Positions 1 to 6,674 of a stretch of DNA of 17,540 nt are shown here, piece after piece; position 1 is the stretch's first letter, and the number at the start of each line of letters is the position of its first letter. Origin of the DNA: Candidatus Sumerlaeota bacterium. GTDB lineage: Bacteria > Sumerlaeota > Sumerlaeia > MVZB01 > JAJFLK01. The stretch covers positions 1-17,540 of the forward strand of contig JAJFLK010000068.1 of the NCBI GenBank assembly GCA_021772735.1, in the 5' to 3' direction. Both the position numbers and the translations under genes were made by a program. The notes beneath the pieces are model-generated. The model saw only the letters and a program-made list of their open reading frames with translations. It ran no database searches and had not been told where the DNA came from.

Positions 1-306
1 GACATTGGTGGGACGGTCAATCCCTCGCCACCGCCGATTTATGGCGCGCATTGCAGGCCCATCGCACACCAGCAGACTGATCTCATGGCCCGCCTCCAGG
101 TCAAGCGACTCGGAAAATTCCCGCATCCACGCGATGCACTCGCCTTGCGCACCTCGGGCATATCGTCCAAGTCTTCCTCGGCTCGTGCACTGAATTTCGA
201 TATCGGACGTGATGTTCGTTTCGCTCTCATTGCCTGGCCCCGTGGCGGACCCGGGCCGGCCGCTCCCGCCTTGCGCGGGGGGTGCGGTACGGTTGCCCGC
301 AAGCAA
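1..306 (-). CDS. ybeY: YbeY endoribonuclease, 5' part only
   Basis: YbeY is a metal-dependent single-strand RNase acting in 16S rRNA 3'-end maturation and ribosome quality control. Read on the minus strand with the last codon at positions 3-1, the protein ends at the window edge with ISLLVCDGPAMRAINRRWRG followed by IDRPTNV. This is the conserved YbeY block just before the LSFP segment; the zinc-binding HxxxHxxxxxH motif would lie beyond position 1. No ATG or GTG precedes the homologous region. The only standard in-frame start is TTG at 306-304, five bases after the stop of the upstream lipoprotein gene, with a weak AGAAG-like ribosome site. That start gives an unusual Gly/Pro-rich extension of about 30 residues, so the start is uncertain. 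The family call is firm despite the truncation. The tight spacing implies co-transcription with the TPR lipoprotein. Confidence 0.8.
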   Translation of the reverse strand, partial: MLAGNRTAPPAQGGSGRPGSATGPGNESETNITSDIEIQCTSRGRLGRYARGAQGECIAWMREFSESLDLEAGHEISLLVCDGPAMRAINRRWRGIDRPTNV

Positions 307-311
307 TGCTT

Positions 312-1649
312 CTAAGGCTGGGTTTGAACCTCGGGCGAGTTCGCCTCTTCTGTTTGCCCGGCTTGCTCGCTGCCGGCCGTTGCCTCGGCTTCGGCCTCGT
401 CGGTTTCGGTACTATCCGGCGTCTGATCGCCAGGGGTCTCAAGCTCGGCGTCGGCCGATTCTTCGGGCGTTTGGGTCGTTTCTCCGAGGCGGCTTTCCTG
501 CATCTGCTGAGCCAGTTGCTGCGCTTGCTGCGCGATTTCGGAATTCGGATAATCCTCGGATGCCTGGCGCAGAGTGGCCAGGGCCGATTCCACATCCCCA
601 TCCTTAAAAGAATCCTGGGCGAGCTGGAACTGAGCCATCGCGCGGATGCGCCCGACTTCGGGCAGGTTGTATTCATCAACGATGCGCCGCAACATGTCGC
701 GACCTTCCTCTTTGCGTTCAAGCAGAAATAGGGTTTCGGCCTGATCAAAAAGGAGCGGAACGAGGCGCTCGCTCAGAATCTCGATATCGGATTCTCTCTT
801 GCTGACCCCAAGCGAGGCTTCGAACTGACCGAAGGCCTCCTCGTTGCGCTCCATCTCGAGGAGAATCTTGCCCGAGCTCTTGTGCGCGAACGAGGCCGTC
901 TGTGCTTCGGGGAACCGTTCCAGATAATCAGTGAACACTCCGAGCGCGGAGGGAAGCTCCCCGTTACCCACATGGATGGCGGTCAGATTTTGAAGCGCGG
1001 CGAAATGCCGGCTCAAGATCAGCTGCGTCGTCGGATCACGCTGCAGGATTTCATCATACAGGATTACCGCTTCATCTTTGCGATCGTTCGCCTGCATGAG
1101 ATCGGCAATTCGCATATGAAAGAACTCGCGCGTATCGGCGTCATGGGGCCTGAGAGTTTCTGAGGTTCGAAGGGCTTCTTCGAGCGCAAGTATCGGCTGG
1201 CGTTCCTCAAGATAAGTTCTGATTTTCAGATCGACCGCGTTCAGGCCGGGCACCGTCGAGGTTCCGCCGGCCTGGTTGATCAGAACGTCTAGAACTTCAC
1301 GCGAGTCGGCGTATTCGCGGTCCACGTAATAGCACTCAGCCAGTCCGAATCGCGCGATCATCGCGTTTTCGCCTTCGGGATAACGCCTGAGGAAATCCTG
1401 ATAGGCGATCGTCGCTCCGAGCACGTTGCGCTCAGCAAGGAGGCTCTGGGCTTCGGTCAGTCGTTCTTCCTCGGTCTTGCCGCAGCCGAACCCAAGAAGG
1501 GCCGCAAAGACCACGAATCCCAGACGGGCGACGATTCGCGGCCCCGGGCCGCAGCCGTCTTTTTCCGTTGCGGGGGCCTTGGCGCAAGTATTTTCAGTAT
1601 GGTCTGATCCGTCCCGGGTTTTGATCATTCGTTCAGTCACGTCTTTCAT
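312..1649 (-). CDS. TPR-repeat lipoprotein, function unknown
   Basis: A predicted exported protein of 445 residues made mostly of tetratricopeptide-like helical pairs (roughly residues 60-390), resembling periplasmic TPR lipoproteins such as BamD/CpoB-type scaffolds. I cannot assign it to a named one. The hydrophobic segment at about residues 39-55 ends in LLGFGC, placing a candidate lipid-modified Cys at 56. The lipobox is imperfect because Leu sits at -4 rather than -3. The start at 1649 is supported by an AGGTGAG ribosome site nine bases upstream and gives a rather long polar N-region. Repeated motifs such as YQDFLRRYPEG, YLERFPEA and ASEDYPNSE are typical TPR ends. The last 55 residues or so are a low-complexity Glu/Thr/Ala-rich acidic tail, probably disordered. 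ybeY follows with almost no gap. Confidence 0.8.
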   Translation of the reverse strand: MKDVTERMIKTRDGSDHTENTCAKAPATEKDGCGPGPRIVARLGFVVFAALLGFGCGKTEEERLTEAQSLLAERNVLGATIAYQDFLRRYPEGENAMIARFGLAECYYVDREYADSREVLDVLINQAGGTSTVPGLNAVDLKIRTYLEERQPILALEEALRTSETLRPHDADTREFFHMRIADLMQANDRKDEAVILYDEILQRDPTTQLILSRHFAALQNLTAIHVGNGELPSALGVFTDYLERFPEAQTASFAHKSSGKILLEMERNEEAFGQFEASLGVSKRESDIEILSERLVPLLFDQAETLFLLERKEEGRDMLRRIVDEYNLPEVGRIRAMAQFQLAQDSFKDGDVESALATLRQASEDYPNSEIAQQAQQLAQQMQESRLGETTQTPEESADAELETPGDQTPDSTETDEAEAEATAGSEQAGQTEEANSPEVQTQP

Positions 1650-2085
1650 GAATTTGACTCACCTGTTGCGGCCGGTTGCGGGGCCATCGTTGTGCCGAAC
1701 GCTCGCCGATTCCTCTGCGCGGCTGCTCCGCGAATACAAAAAAAGCGCGACTTTCCTCAATGTGGATCCAGCCGCAGTATCTGGCCGCACACCCCGAAAG
1801 TTTAGCCGTGGGCCGGTCCGGCTGTCAAAACCATTCACTCCAGGGGGCCTATCCGGTCGGGCAGAACGGCCCCTGTGCCGGGGGATTCTCGAATGTCATG
1901 TCGCCGGGGCCTGGATATCGAGTTTGCAAGACGGCCCGCGAGACTCAACTTAGAGCGCATTGAAGTCGATAAATCACTTGGGTCACGGAACAGGACGTTC
2001 CACAGGAGACCGAAGCGCCCAGCAGAGGGCGAGCTCCTATTCGAGTCAGGTCTGATCGGCCGCCCGTCAGGTTACGCACCGCGCA
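1650..2085. other. Gene-free divergent intergenic region
   Basis: This 436-base stretch lies between the divergent lipoprotein and response-regulator genes. I see no convincing reading frame, tRNA fold or repeat in it. It contains an A7 run at 1739-1745, the AGGTGAG ribosome site for the lipoprotein gene near its left end, and a small inverted repeat GGAAC-5nt-GTTCC at 1987-2001, about 85 bases before the response-regulator start. It must carry promoters for both directions, but I could not place -35/-10 boxes with confidence. Confidence 0.55.
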
Positions 2086-3195
2086 ATGGATAATACCTCT
2101 CAAGAGCCGTTCGTTATCCTCCTGGTCGAGGATGATGCCGCGACACGCCAGTTCATGAAGCTCCTGCTCCGCAATCACGGCCACGAGGTCATCGAGGCCG
2201 AGAACGGGCTTGTCGGATACGAGATCGCCCGCACCAAGAAGGTCGATCTTGTTCTCTCGGACGTCATGATGCCCAAGATGAACGGCATCGAGATGTGTCG
2301 TCGCATCAAGCAGACTCCGAAGCTAGAGCTGCTTCCCGTCATCCTTGTGACCGCGCTCGATCAGGAATCGGACCGCATCGAGGGGCTCAATGCCGGCGCC
2401 GATGAATTTCTCACCAAACCGGTCAACGAGCTTGCTCTGCAGATTCGCCTGCGCAACTTCCGCCGGGTCATCGCGCTCCAGAACGAGGTCAAGGAAGCCT
2501 GCGGCAACGCCGAGCAGCTTGTGCGCGAGCGAACGGTCGAGCTCGAAAATACGATCGACGAACTGCACATCACGCAGGCCGAGGCCGCAATCGCTCAGCT
2601 TGAGGTCATCCATCGCCTTGCCGCCGCCAGCGAATACAAGGATTCGGACACCGGATCGCATATTCAACGCATCTCGGAATACTCGCTGATTCTTGCCAAA
2701 TGCCTGGGCTGGTTCTCGCCCGATGATACCGTGCAGATCAGCCAGGCCGCGACGATGCATGACGTCGGCAAGATCGGCATCGCGGATTATATCCTGATGA
2801 AGCCGGGCCTCCTGACCAGCGACGAGTTCGAGGAGATGAAAAAACACACGATCCTGGGCTGGCGTCTGCTTTCGGGTTCTTCGACGCCGCTGCTTCAACG
2901 CGCGGCCGTCATCGCGCGCAGCCACCACGAGCGATGGGACGGGAGCGGGTATCCGGACGGACTGATCGGCGAAGACATCCCGCCCGAAGCGCGCATTGTT
3001 TCGGTCGCCGACGTTTTCGACGCGCTGCGCGCCCAGCGTTGTTACAAACCCGAGTACCCCATCCAGCAATGTATCGAGATGATTAAGTCGAGATCAGGCC
3101 AGCACTTCGACCCCGAAGTTGTTGAAGCCTTCACGGTCTGCGCCAAAGACATCATTGAGGTCGATCACGGCCTCGATAACCTCGAAGTTGCCTGA
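2086..3195 (+). CDS. Response regulator with HD-GYP c-di-GMP phosphodiesterase output
   Basis: A two-component response regulator of 369 residues. The receiver domain (about 9-125) has the acidic pair E15/D16, the phosphoacceptor D59 in LVLSDVMMPKMNG, T89 and K111. A coiled-coil-like linker follows at 130-172. The HD-GYP domain (about 172-350) has H192, the HD pair H225-D226 in MHDVGKIGI, and the signature HHERWDGSGYPDGL at 280-293, so the metal site looks intact. The family hydrolyses cyclic di-GMP (some members other cyclic dinucleotides), so the protein probably lowers c-di-GMP in response to phosphorylation. No cognate histidine kinase is in the window, so its input is unknown. There is no strong ribosome site before the ATG; AGGT lies about 14 bases upstream. 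The gene converges on hicB with 16 bases between them. Confidence 0.93.
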   Translation: MDNTSQEPFVILLVEDDAATRQFMKLLLRNHGHEVIEAENGLVGYEIARTKKVDLVLSDVMMPKMNGIEMCRRIKQTPKLELLPVILVTALDQESDRIEGLNAGADEFLTKPVNELALQIRLRNFRRVIALQNEVKEACGNAEQLVRERTVELENTIDELHITQAEAAIAQLEVIHRLAAASEYKDSDTGSHIQRISEYSLILAKCLGWFSPDDTVQISQAATMHDVGKIGIADYILMKPGLLTSDEFEEMKKHTILGWRLLSGSSTPLLQRAAVIARSHHERWDGSGYPDGLIGEDIPPEARIVSVADVFDALRAQRCYKPEYPIQQCIEMIKSRSGQHFDPEVVEAFTVCAKDIIEVDHGLDNLEVA

Positions 3196-3211
3196 CCTTC
3201 ACGCGCTCGCA

Positions 3212-3433
3212 TTACGACGCAGCTTCATAAATCGCCGGCTTGTATACGGGAGCGGGTATCGGCTTCCCATTCGCTTTGGCCGCTTCGAGCCACGCATCCT
3301 TCGCGATTTCGGCTTCTCGCAACGCCTCGCCTGGTGACTGCCCGAAGGCGGAGCAGGATTCCAGGTCGGGGATGTCTGCAATGTATCCGCTGTCCTCTTC
3401 GCTGTAGAAGATATTGATGTGGTAGTCCTTCAT
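3212..3433 (-). CDS. hicB: HicB-like antitoxin, solitary
   Basis: A 73-residue protein beginning MKDYHINIFYSEEDSGY and continuing IADIPDLESCSAFGQSPGEA, the partial RNase-H-like fold of the HicB/UPF0150 family. HicB proteins usually neutralise the HicA mRNA interferase and often repress their own operon. I chose the ATG at 3433 over the one at 3442. The ribosome site AAGGA ends only a couple of bases before the 3442 ATG but sits about eleven bases before the 3433 one, and the HicB homology begins there. The protein ends soon after the fold with no ribbon-helix-helix or helix-turn-helix tail, so it may not bind DNA. No HicA-like gene exists on either side: the convergent HD-GYP gene is 16 bases downstream and a TIGR03032 gene is upstream. 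It may be an orphan antitoxin or a remnant. Confidence 0.8.
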   Translation of the reverse strand: MKDYHINIFYSEEDSGYIADIPDLESCSAFGQSPGEALREAEIAKDAWLEAAKANGKPIPAPVYKPAIYEAAS

Positions 3434-3462
3434 TATTTGCATCTTCCTTGGCCCAGGGGTTC

Positions 3463-4605
3463 CTACTGCGGAAACGAAATATAGCGCCGGACTTCATCGG
3501 TGCGGAAGCCGATGGCCATGGGCCGGATGATGCCCGGCAGCGCGGCGACATCGTAAAGCTCGCGGACGATGCCTTCGAAACGCAGCCAATGGGGCGCGTC
3601 GCCGGTCTTCAGGTTCACGATCAGCAGGCCGCAGCGCGTTTCGGCCTCGCGCGAGTTTAGATTATCATCCAGATCCAAGTCCTGGAACGTCCGGTTCTCG
3701 CGCCGATCCGAAAGGCCGACGATCGCCCAATCGCCGACGAACGCCAGGCCGCGCGCGTATCCGGGGCAGAAGGCGACCTCCTCGAATTTGCCGCTGGCCT
3801 GATCGATGCATCCGAAAAAGCCCGTGCCCGAGTTGATGACCCAGAGCCGATCCTGATACCAGCGCGGCGAATGCGGCATCGAAAGCCCCTCGGCGATGAC
3901 CTCGTTCGCTTCGATGTCGACGACGACGCCCGACGTGCGCCGCTTATCGCGCCAGCCGTCCGAGACATCCGAGCGGCTCACGGCGGTCACGTATCGCGGC
4001 TTGCCGTCGCGCAGCGCCATACCGTTCAGGTGGCAGCGATCCTCGGGCGCGAGCTTGCTGATCCACGGCGGACGCCAGAGGGGGCGGAAGCTGAATTCCT
4101 CGTCCACCGTCGCGATGCAATTGAACTGCGTCGCGGTGAAGACGATGCGCCCGTCGCCATCCACGGCCAGGTCGTGAATATCCAGATCGCCGGTGATGAA
4201 CGATTTACGCGGCACGTAGCAGGCGTCGTATCCGTCGTGAGTTTCGCCTGGCGAGAGGACATTCTTGAAGCGCCAGAGCTGATAGAGCGTCGAGAGCCAG
4301 ATCTCGCCGCCGGGCGTCGCCGTCATGCCCATCACGCGCTCCAGCGTGCGCTCGAACACGGAGAGCCGCCCGTTGGGTTGCAGCCCCAGCAGGAAGACCT
4401 TGCCGGTCTGATACGTGGTCAGCGCGATGGAAACCCGCTCGGCCGCCATCCACAGATTGAACTGGCGCGAGGTGTTGATCTCAAGCTTGGGCGCCTCTGC
4501 GGCGGGGGCATCGGCCGACTCGGCAGGTGGGGCGTCGACGACCTGGACGCTTCGGCCTCCGGCTTGCGCTTCAGGTTGTCCGGTCTCAGGCGTCGGGTCG
4601 GTCAT
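3463..4605 (-). CDS. TIGR03032 family protein (predicted beta-propeller)
   Basis: A 380-residue protein matching the TIGR03032/DUF4915 family, whose biochemical role is not established. Recognisable conserved blocks are DLDIHDLAVDGDGRIVFTAT, CHLNGMALRDGKPRYVTAVS, GLSMPHSPRWYQDRLWVINS, PGYARGLAFVGDWAIVGLS and the C-terminal RFEGIVRELYDVAALPGIIR block. Repeated short strand motifs fit a propeller-like fold. The open frame runs back to 4947, but I place the start at the ATG at 4605. The codons before it read as Arg-rich non-homologous sequence, whereas MTDPTPETGQPEAQ begins an acidic, Pro/Ala-rich linker of about 40 residues leading into the domain. There is no signal peptide, so it is probably cytoplasmic. 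hicB follows 29 bases downstream and could be co-transcribed. Confidence 0.85.
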   Translation of the reverse strand: MTDPTPETGQPEAQAGGRSVQVVDAPPAESADAPAAEAPKLEINTSRQFNLWMAAERVSIALTTYQTGKVFLLGLQPNGRLSVFERTLERVMGMTATPGGEIWLSTLYQLWRFKNVLSPGETHDGYDACYVPRKSFITGDLDIHDLAVDGDGRIVFTATQFNCIATVDEEFSFRPLWRPPWISKLAPEDRCHLNGMALRDGKPRYVTAVSRSDVSDGWRDKRRTSGVVVDIEANEVIAEGLSMPHSPRWYQDRLWVINSGTGFFGCIDQASGKFEEVAFCPGYARGLAFVGDWAIVGLSDRRENRTFQDLDLDDNLNSREAETRCGLLIVNLKTGDAPHWLRFEGIVRELYDVAALPGIIRPMAIGFRTDEVRRYISFPQ

Positions 4606-4889
4606 GGGCTCGTTCTTTCGGGTTTCCGTATTGGGTGCGACCCCGTGAGCGAAAAGCTCACCAGATGCGCGCTCGGAACGCAAGAAGTTCAGGCCGCGTA
4701 ATCGAATAGAGAGCGAAACGCAGCCTCGGCCGAGTCGATTCGCTTGTGAAGCCTGTTCAGCGCGGTTGGGAATTGCTATGCTGCGCGCAGCCAGATTAAG
4801 TCTGGGGTCAGATATCCGCGCACGAAAAGCGAAGTGAAGTTTGAATTGAACGCCGAGTCTAAACCGAATCCGTTGCGGGGAGCCGATAA
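4606..4889. other. Divergent intergenic region with a degenerate-element-like tract
   Basis: A 284-base stretch between the TIGR03032 gene and pgpA, which diverge. No credible gene was seen. At about 4798-4812 it carries AAGTCTGGGGTCAGAT, a string I associate with scattered non-coding repeats near REP/Y1-transposase elements in many bacterial genomes. That association is from memory and the motif occurs only once here. The right end holds the GGGGAG ribosome site of pgpA. Confidence 0.4.
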
Positions 4890-5387
4890 TTGAAAGACCG
4901 AATATACCTTGCCGTGGGGACTTGCTTCGGGTTGGGCCTTGCGCCAATCGCGCCCGGGTCGTTTGGCGCGCTGGTCGGAGTGGCGATCTTCATCGCGATC
5001 GTCCTTGCCGCGCCCGTCGCCGCGCACGGCTGGCTGATCGCTGCGGCGTTGATCCTGTATTGCGTCCTGACCATCGTGATGAGCCCCTGGGCCGAGCGGC
5101 ATTTTAAGGTCAAGGATTCGGGCAATTACGTCCTGGACGAAGTCGCCGGGTATCTGATGACCGTGCTGCTGTTTCGTCCGCTCGATAATCTCTTGCTCAC
5201 GCTGATTTGGACGTATCTGCTGACGCGGATCATCGACATCATCAAGCCCTGGCCGTGCCGGCGGCTTGAGTACCTGCCCGGAGGGTGGGGCGTCCTCGCC
5301 GACGATCTCTGGGCCTCGGTCTATACGGCCGGCCTCTTGCATTTGATCTATCACTTCGCGCCCGCGCTGTTCGGCGCGGCGGCTTAG
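4890..5387 (+). CDS. pgpA: Phosphatidylglycerophosphatase A
   Basis: An inner-membrane phosphatase that converts phosphatidylglycerol phosphate to phosphatidylglycerol, the last step of PG synthesis. The 165-residue protein is a normal PgpA length and has the family blocks: GLGLAPIAPGSFGALVG at residues 14-30, VLDEVAGYLM with D83/E84, the D116-x2-KPWP-x-R segment, and GGWGVLADDLWAS with D138/D139. About four hydrophobic segments are visible (31-45, 48-64, 88-113, 140-160). Translation probably begins at TTG 4890, because GGGGAG lies seven bases upstream and the homology starts immediately. The next gene, a CaCA-type exchanger, begins 16 bases after the stop, so the two are likely one transcript. 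Confidence 0.93.
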   Translation: MKDRIYLAVGTCFGLGLAPIAPGSFGALVGVAIFIAIVLAAPVAAHGWLIAAALILYCVLTIVMSPWAERHFKVKDSGNYVLDEVAGYLMTVLLFRPLDNLLLTLIWTYLLTRIIDIIKPWPCRRLEYLPGGWGVLADDLWASVYTAGLLHLIYHFAPALFGAAA

Positions 5388-5403
5388 GAGCCCAAGCCAG
5401 CCC

Positions 5404-6543
5404 ATGATTTCCTCACCGCTCTGGATGATCGCTTCGGGCGCATTCGTCCTCGCCGCCGCCTGCTATCTGCTTTACATCATCTCGGGGCCGCTGGAGAACG
5501 TCGGCCGCCGGATCGGCCATCTGTTGCGGCTGCCCGAGGATGTCATCGCGTCGACGTTCCAGGCCTTCGCGACGTCGGGCCCGGAGATCGTCATGGCGAT
5601 CCTGGCCGGGACGGCGTTCATCGCGGCTCCGGCTTGGGAGGGACTGGCCGAAGGCGAGAAAGGCAGCTCGGGCGCGCTGAACATGGCGTTCTCGGCGATG
5701 AACAATCTGCTTGGCATCGGCTGCGTGGCGATGGTCTACATGCTCTGGAAGAAAACGGTCGGGCGCGAAGAGGCTGTGGAATCGCCACCGAGCGTGCGGA
5801 TCGGGCTGATTTTCTATGTCGTCGCTTCGGGTTGCCTCGCGTTGTTTATCACCGATGCTTCGATCAGCGTCATCGAAGCCTGGGCGCTGGCCGGGATCGG
5901 CATCGTGTTTATCGTTTGCCAGATTCTCGTGCCGGTGTGGATTCGCGGGAGGCATTCGGCCGGGGGCGATAGTGCGGGTGATGCCGGCGATCCAGACGAT
6001 GCCGAGGATCCGGATGAGGACGAGGCAGGCACGACCGACAATTATGTTCCTCCCGTCGGCGTCGTTCCCTGGCTGAGAGATCTGGTCAGCTACGGGTTCG
6101 TCTACATGTTTCTCGTCTACGCGCTCATCATTTTTATCCGCGAGTGTCTCGGCGCGACGTTCAACCTGGCGACGATCGGGTTCGCATCGGTCGGCGGGAT
6201 ACTGATTATGTTCACGAGTTATGTCTCCAGCTTTCCGGAGTTTATGATGGCATTCCGATATGCGGCGGGCGGGAAGAAAAGCGCGCTGCTCGCGATGCTT
6301 TTCGGTTCTAACGTGATTGATCTCGCGTTCGCGGGGTTCCGGGCGATCTGGCGCAACGAGGCGATGGAAGTCTATACGACCGGCCGGTTTCCCGAATTAT
6401 TGCCGATCTATATCTGGGCGCTTCCGGTGGTCGCGCTGGCGTCGCTCGCGGCCTTGTGGACGAGGACGTTCAAATACAAGCATTCAATCCCGCTAGTCCT
6501 CCTATACCTGGTATACGTCATCTCCGGCTTCATCCTGCTCTAA
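5404..6543 (+). CDS. CaCA-family sodium/calcium (cation) exchanger
   Basis: An integral membrane protein of 379 residues with about ten hydrophobic segments, arranged as two inverted halves of the cation/Ca2+ antiporter superfamily. The first alpha repeat (about 43-108) contains STFQAFATSGPEIVMAILAG and NMAFSAMNNLLGIG. The second (about 254-310) contains TSYVSSFPEFMMAFRYAAGG and LLAMLFGSNVIDLAF. The glutamates in SGPE and SFPE are the expected ion-coordinating residues. Between the halves lies an Asp/Glu-rich cytoplasmic loop (about 187-210), conceivably a Ca2+-sensing or charge element. The first repeat has AMNN where many members have GSN, so substrate preference (Ca2+, Na+, K+, H+) cannot be read. 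GGAG sits 13 bases before the ATG, next to the pgpA stop. Confidence 0.82.
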   Translation: MISSPLWMIASGAFVLAAACYLLYIISGPLENVGRRIGHLLRLPEDVIASTFQAFATSGPEIVMAILAGTAFIAAPAWEGLAEGEKGSSGALNMAFSAMNNLLGIGCVAMVYMLWKKTVGREEAVESPPSVRIGLIFYVVASGCLALFITDASISVIEAWALAGIGIVFIVCQILVPVWIRGRHSAGGDSAGDAGDPDDAEDPDEDEAGTTDNYVPPVGVVPWLRDLVSYGFVYMFLVYALIIFIRECLGATFNLATIGFASVGGILIMFTSYVSSFPEFMMAFRYAAGGKKSALLAMLFGSNVIDLAFAGFRAIWRNEAMEVYTTGRFPELLPIYIWALPVVALASLAALWTRTFKYKHSIPLVLLYLVYVISGFILL

Positions 6544-6647
6544 CGTTGAATCCGCAACGCGAGATGGTTTGGCTTGACCGGCCTCGCGTCGCGCCGGTAG
6601 CGTGGAACCCGATTGCGAATCTACATCGTTAGACGATTTGTGAAGAA

Positions 6648-6665
6648 GCCCCCGCGCGCGGGGGC
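6648..6665. repeat. Perfect 18-base GC palindrome before the AlgX-like gene
   Basis: Positions 6648-6665 read GCCCCCGCGCGCGGGGGC, identical to their own reverse complement, able to form a 7-bp GC stem with a 4-base loop. No T-run follows on the plus strand, so it is a poor intrinsic terminator for the exchanger gene. It ends two bases before the AGAGG ribosome site of the next gene and could affect access to it. Confidence 0.6.
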
Positions 6666-6674
6666 AAGAGGTCG

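Noticed and set aside
227..748. Overlapping frames at the 3' end of the lipoprotein gene (both strands)
   Set aside because: The lipoprotein frame with its TPR pattern and acidic tail is the better reading; the alternatives are Arg/Pro-rich shadows.
3434..3700. Possible hicA gene upstream of hicB
   Set aside because: The region is the 3' part of the TIGR03032 gene, and no frame shows the HicA fold or its catalytic His context.
3871..4701. Open frame of about 276 codons opposite the TIGR03032 gene
   Set aside because: Antisense shadow; composition is Arg/Ala/Gly-rich and no family is recognisable.
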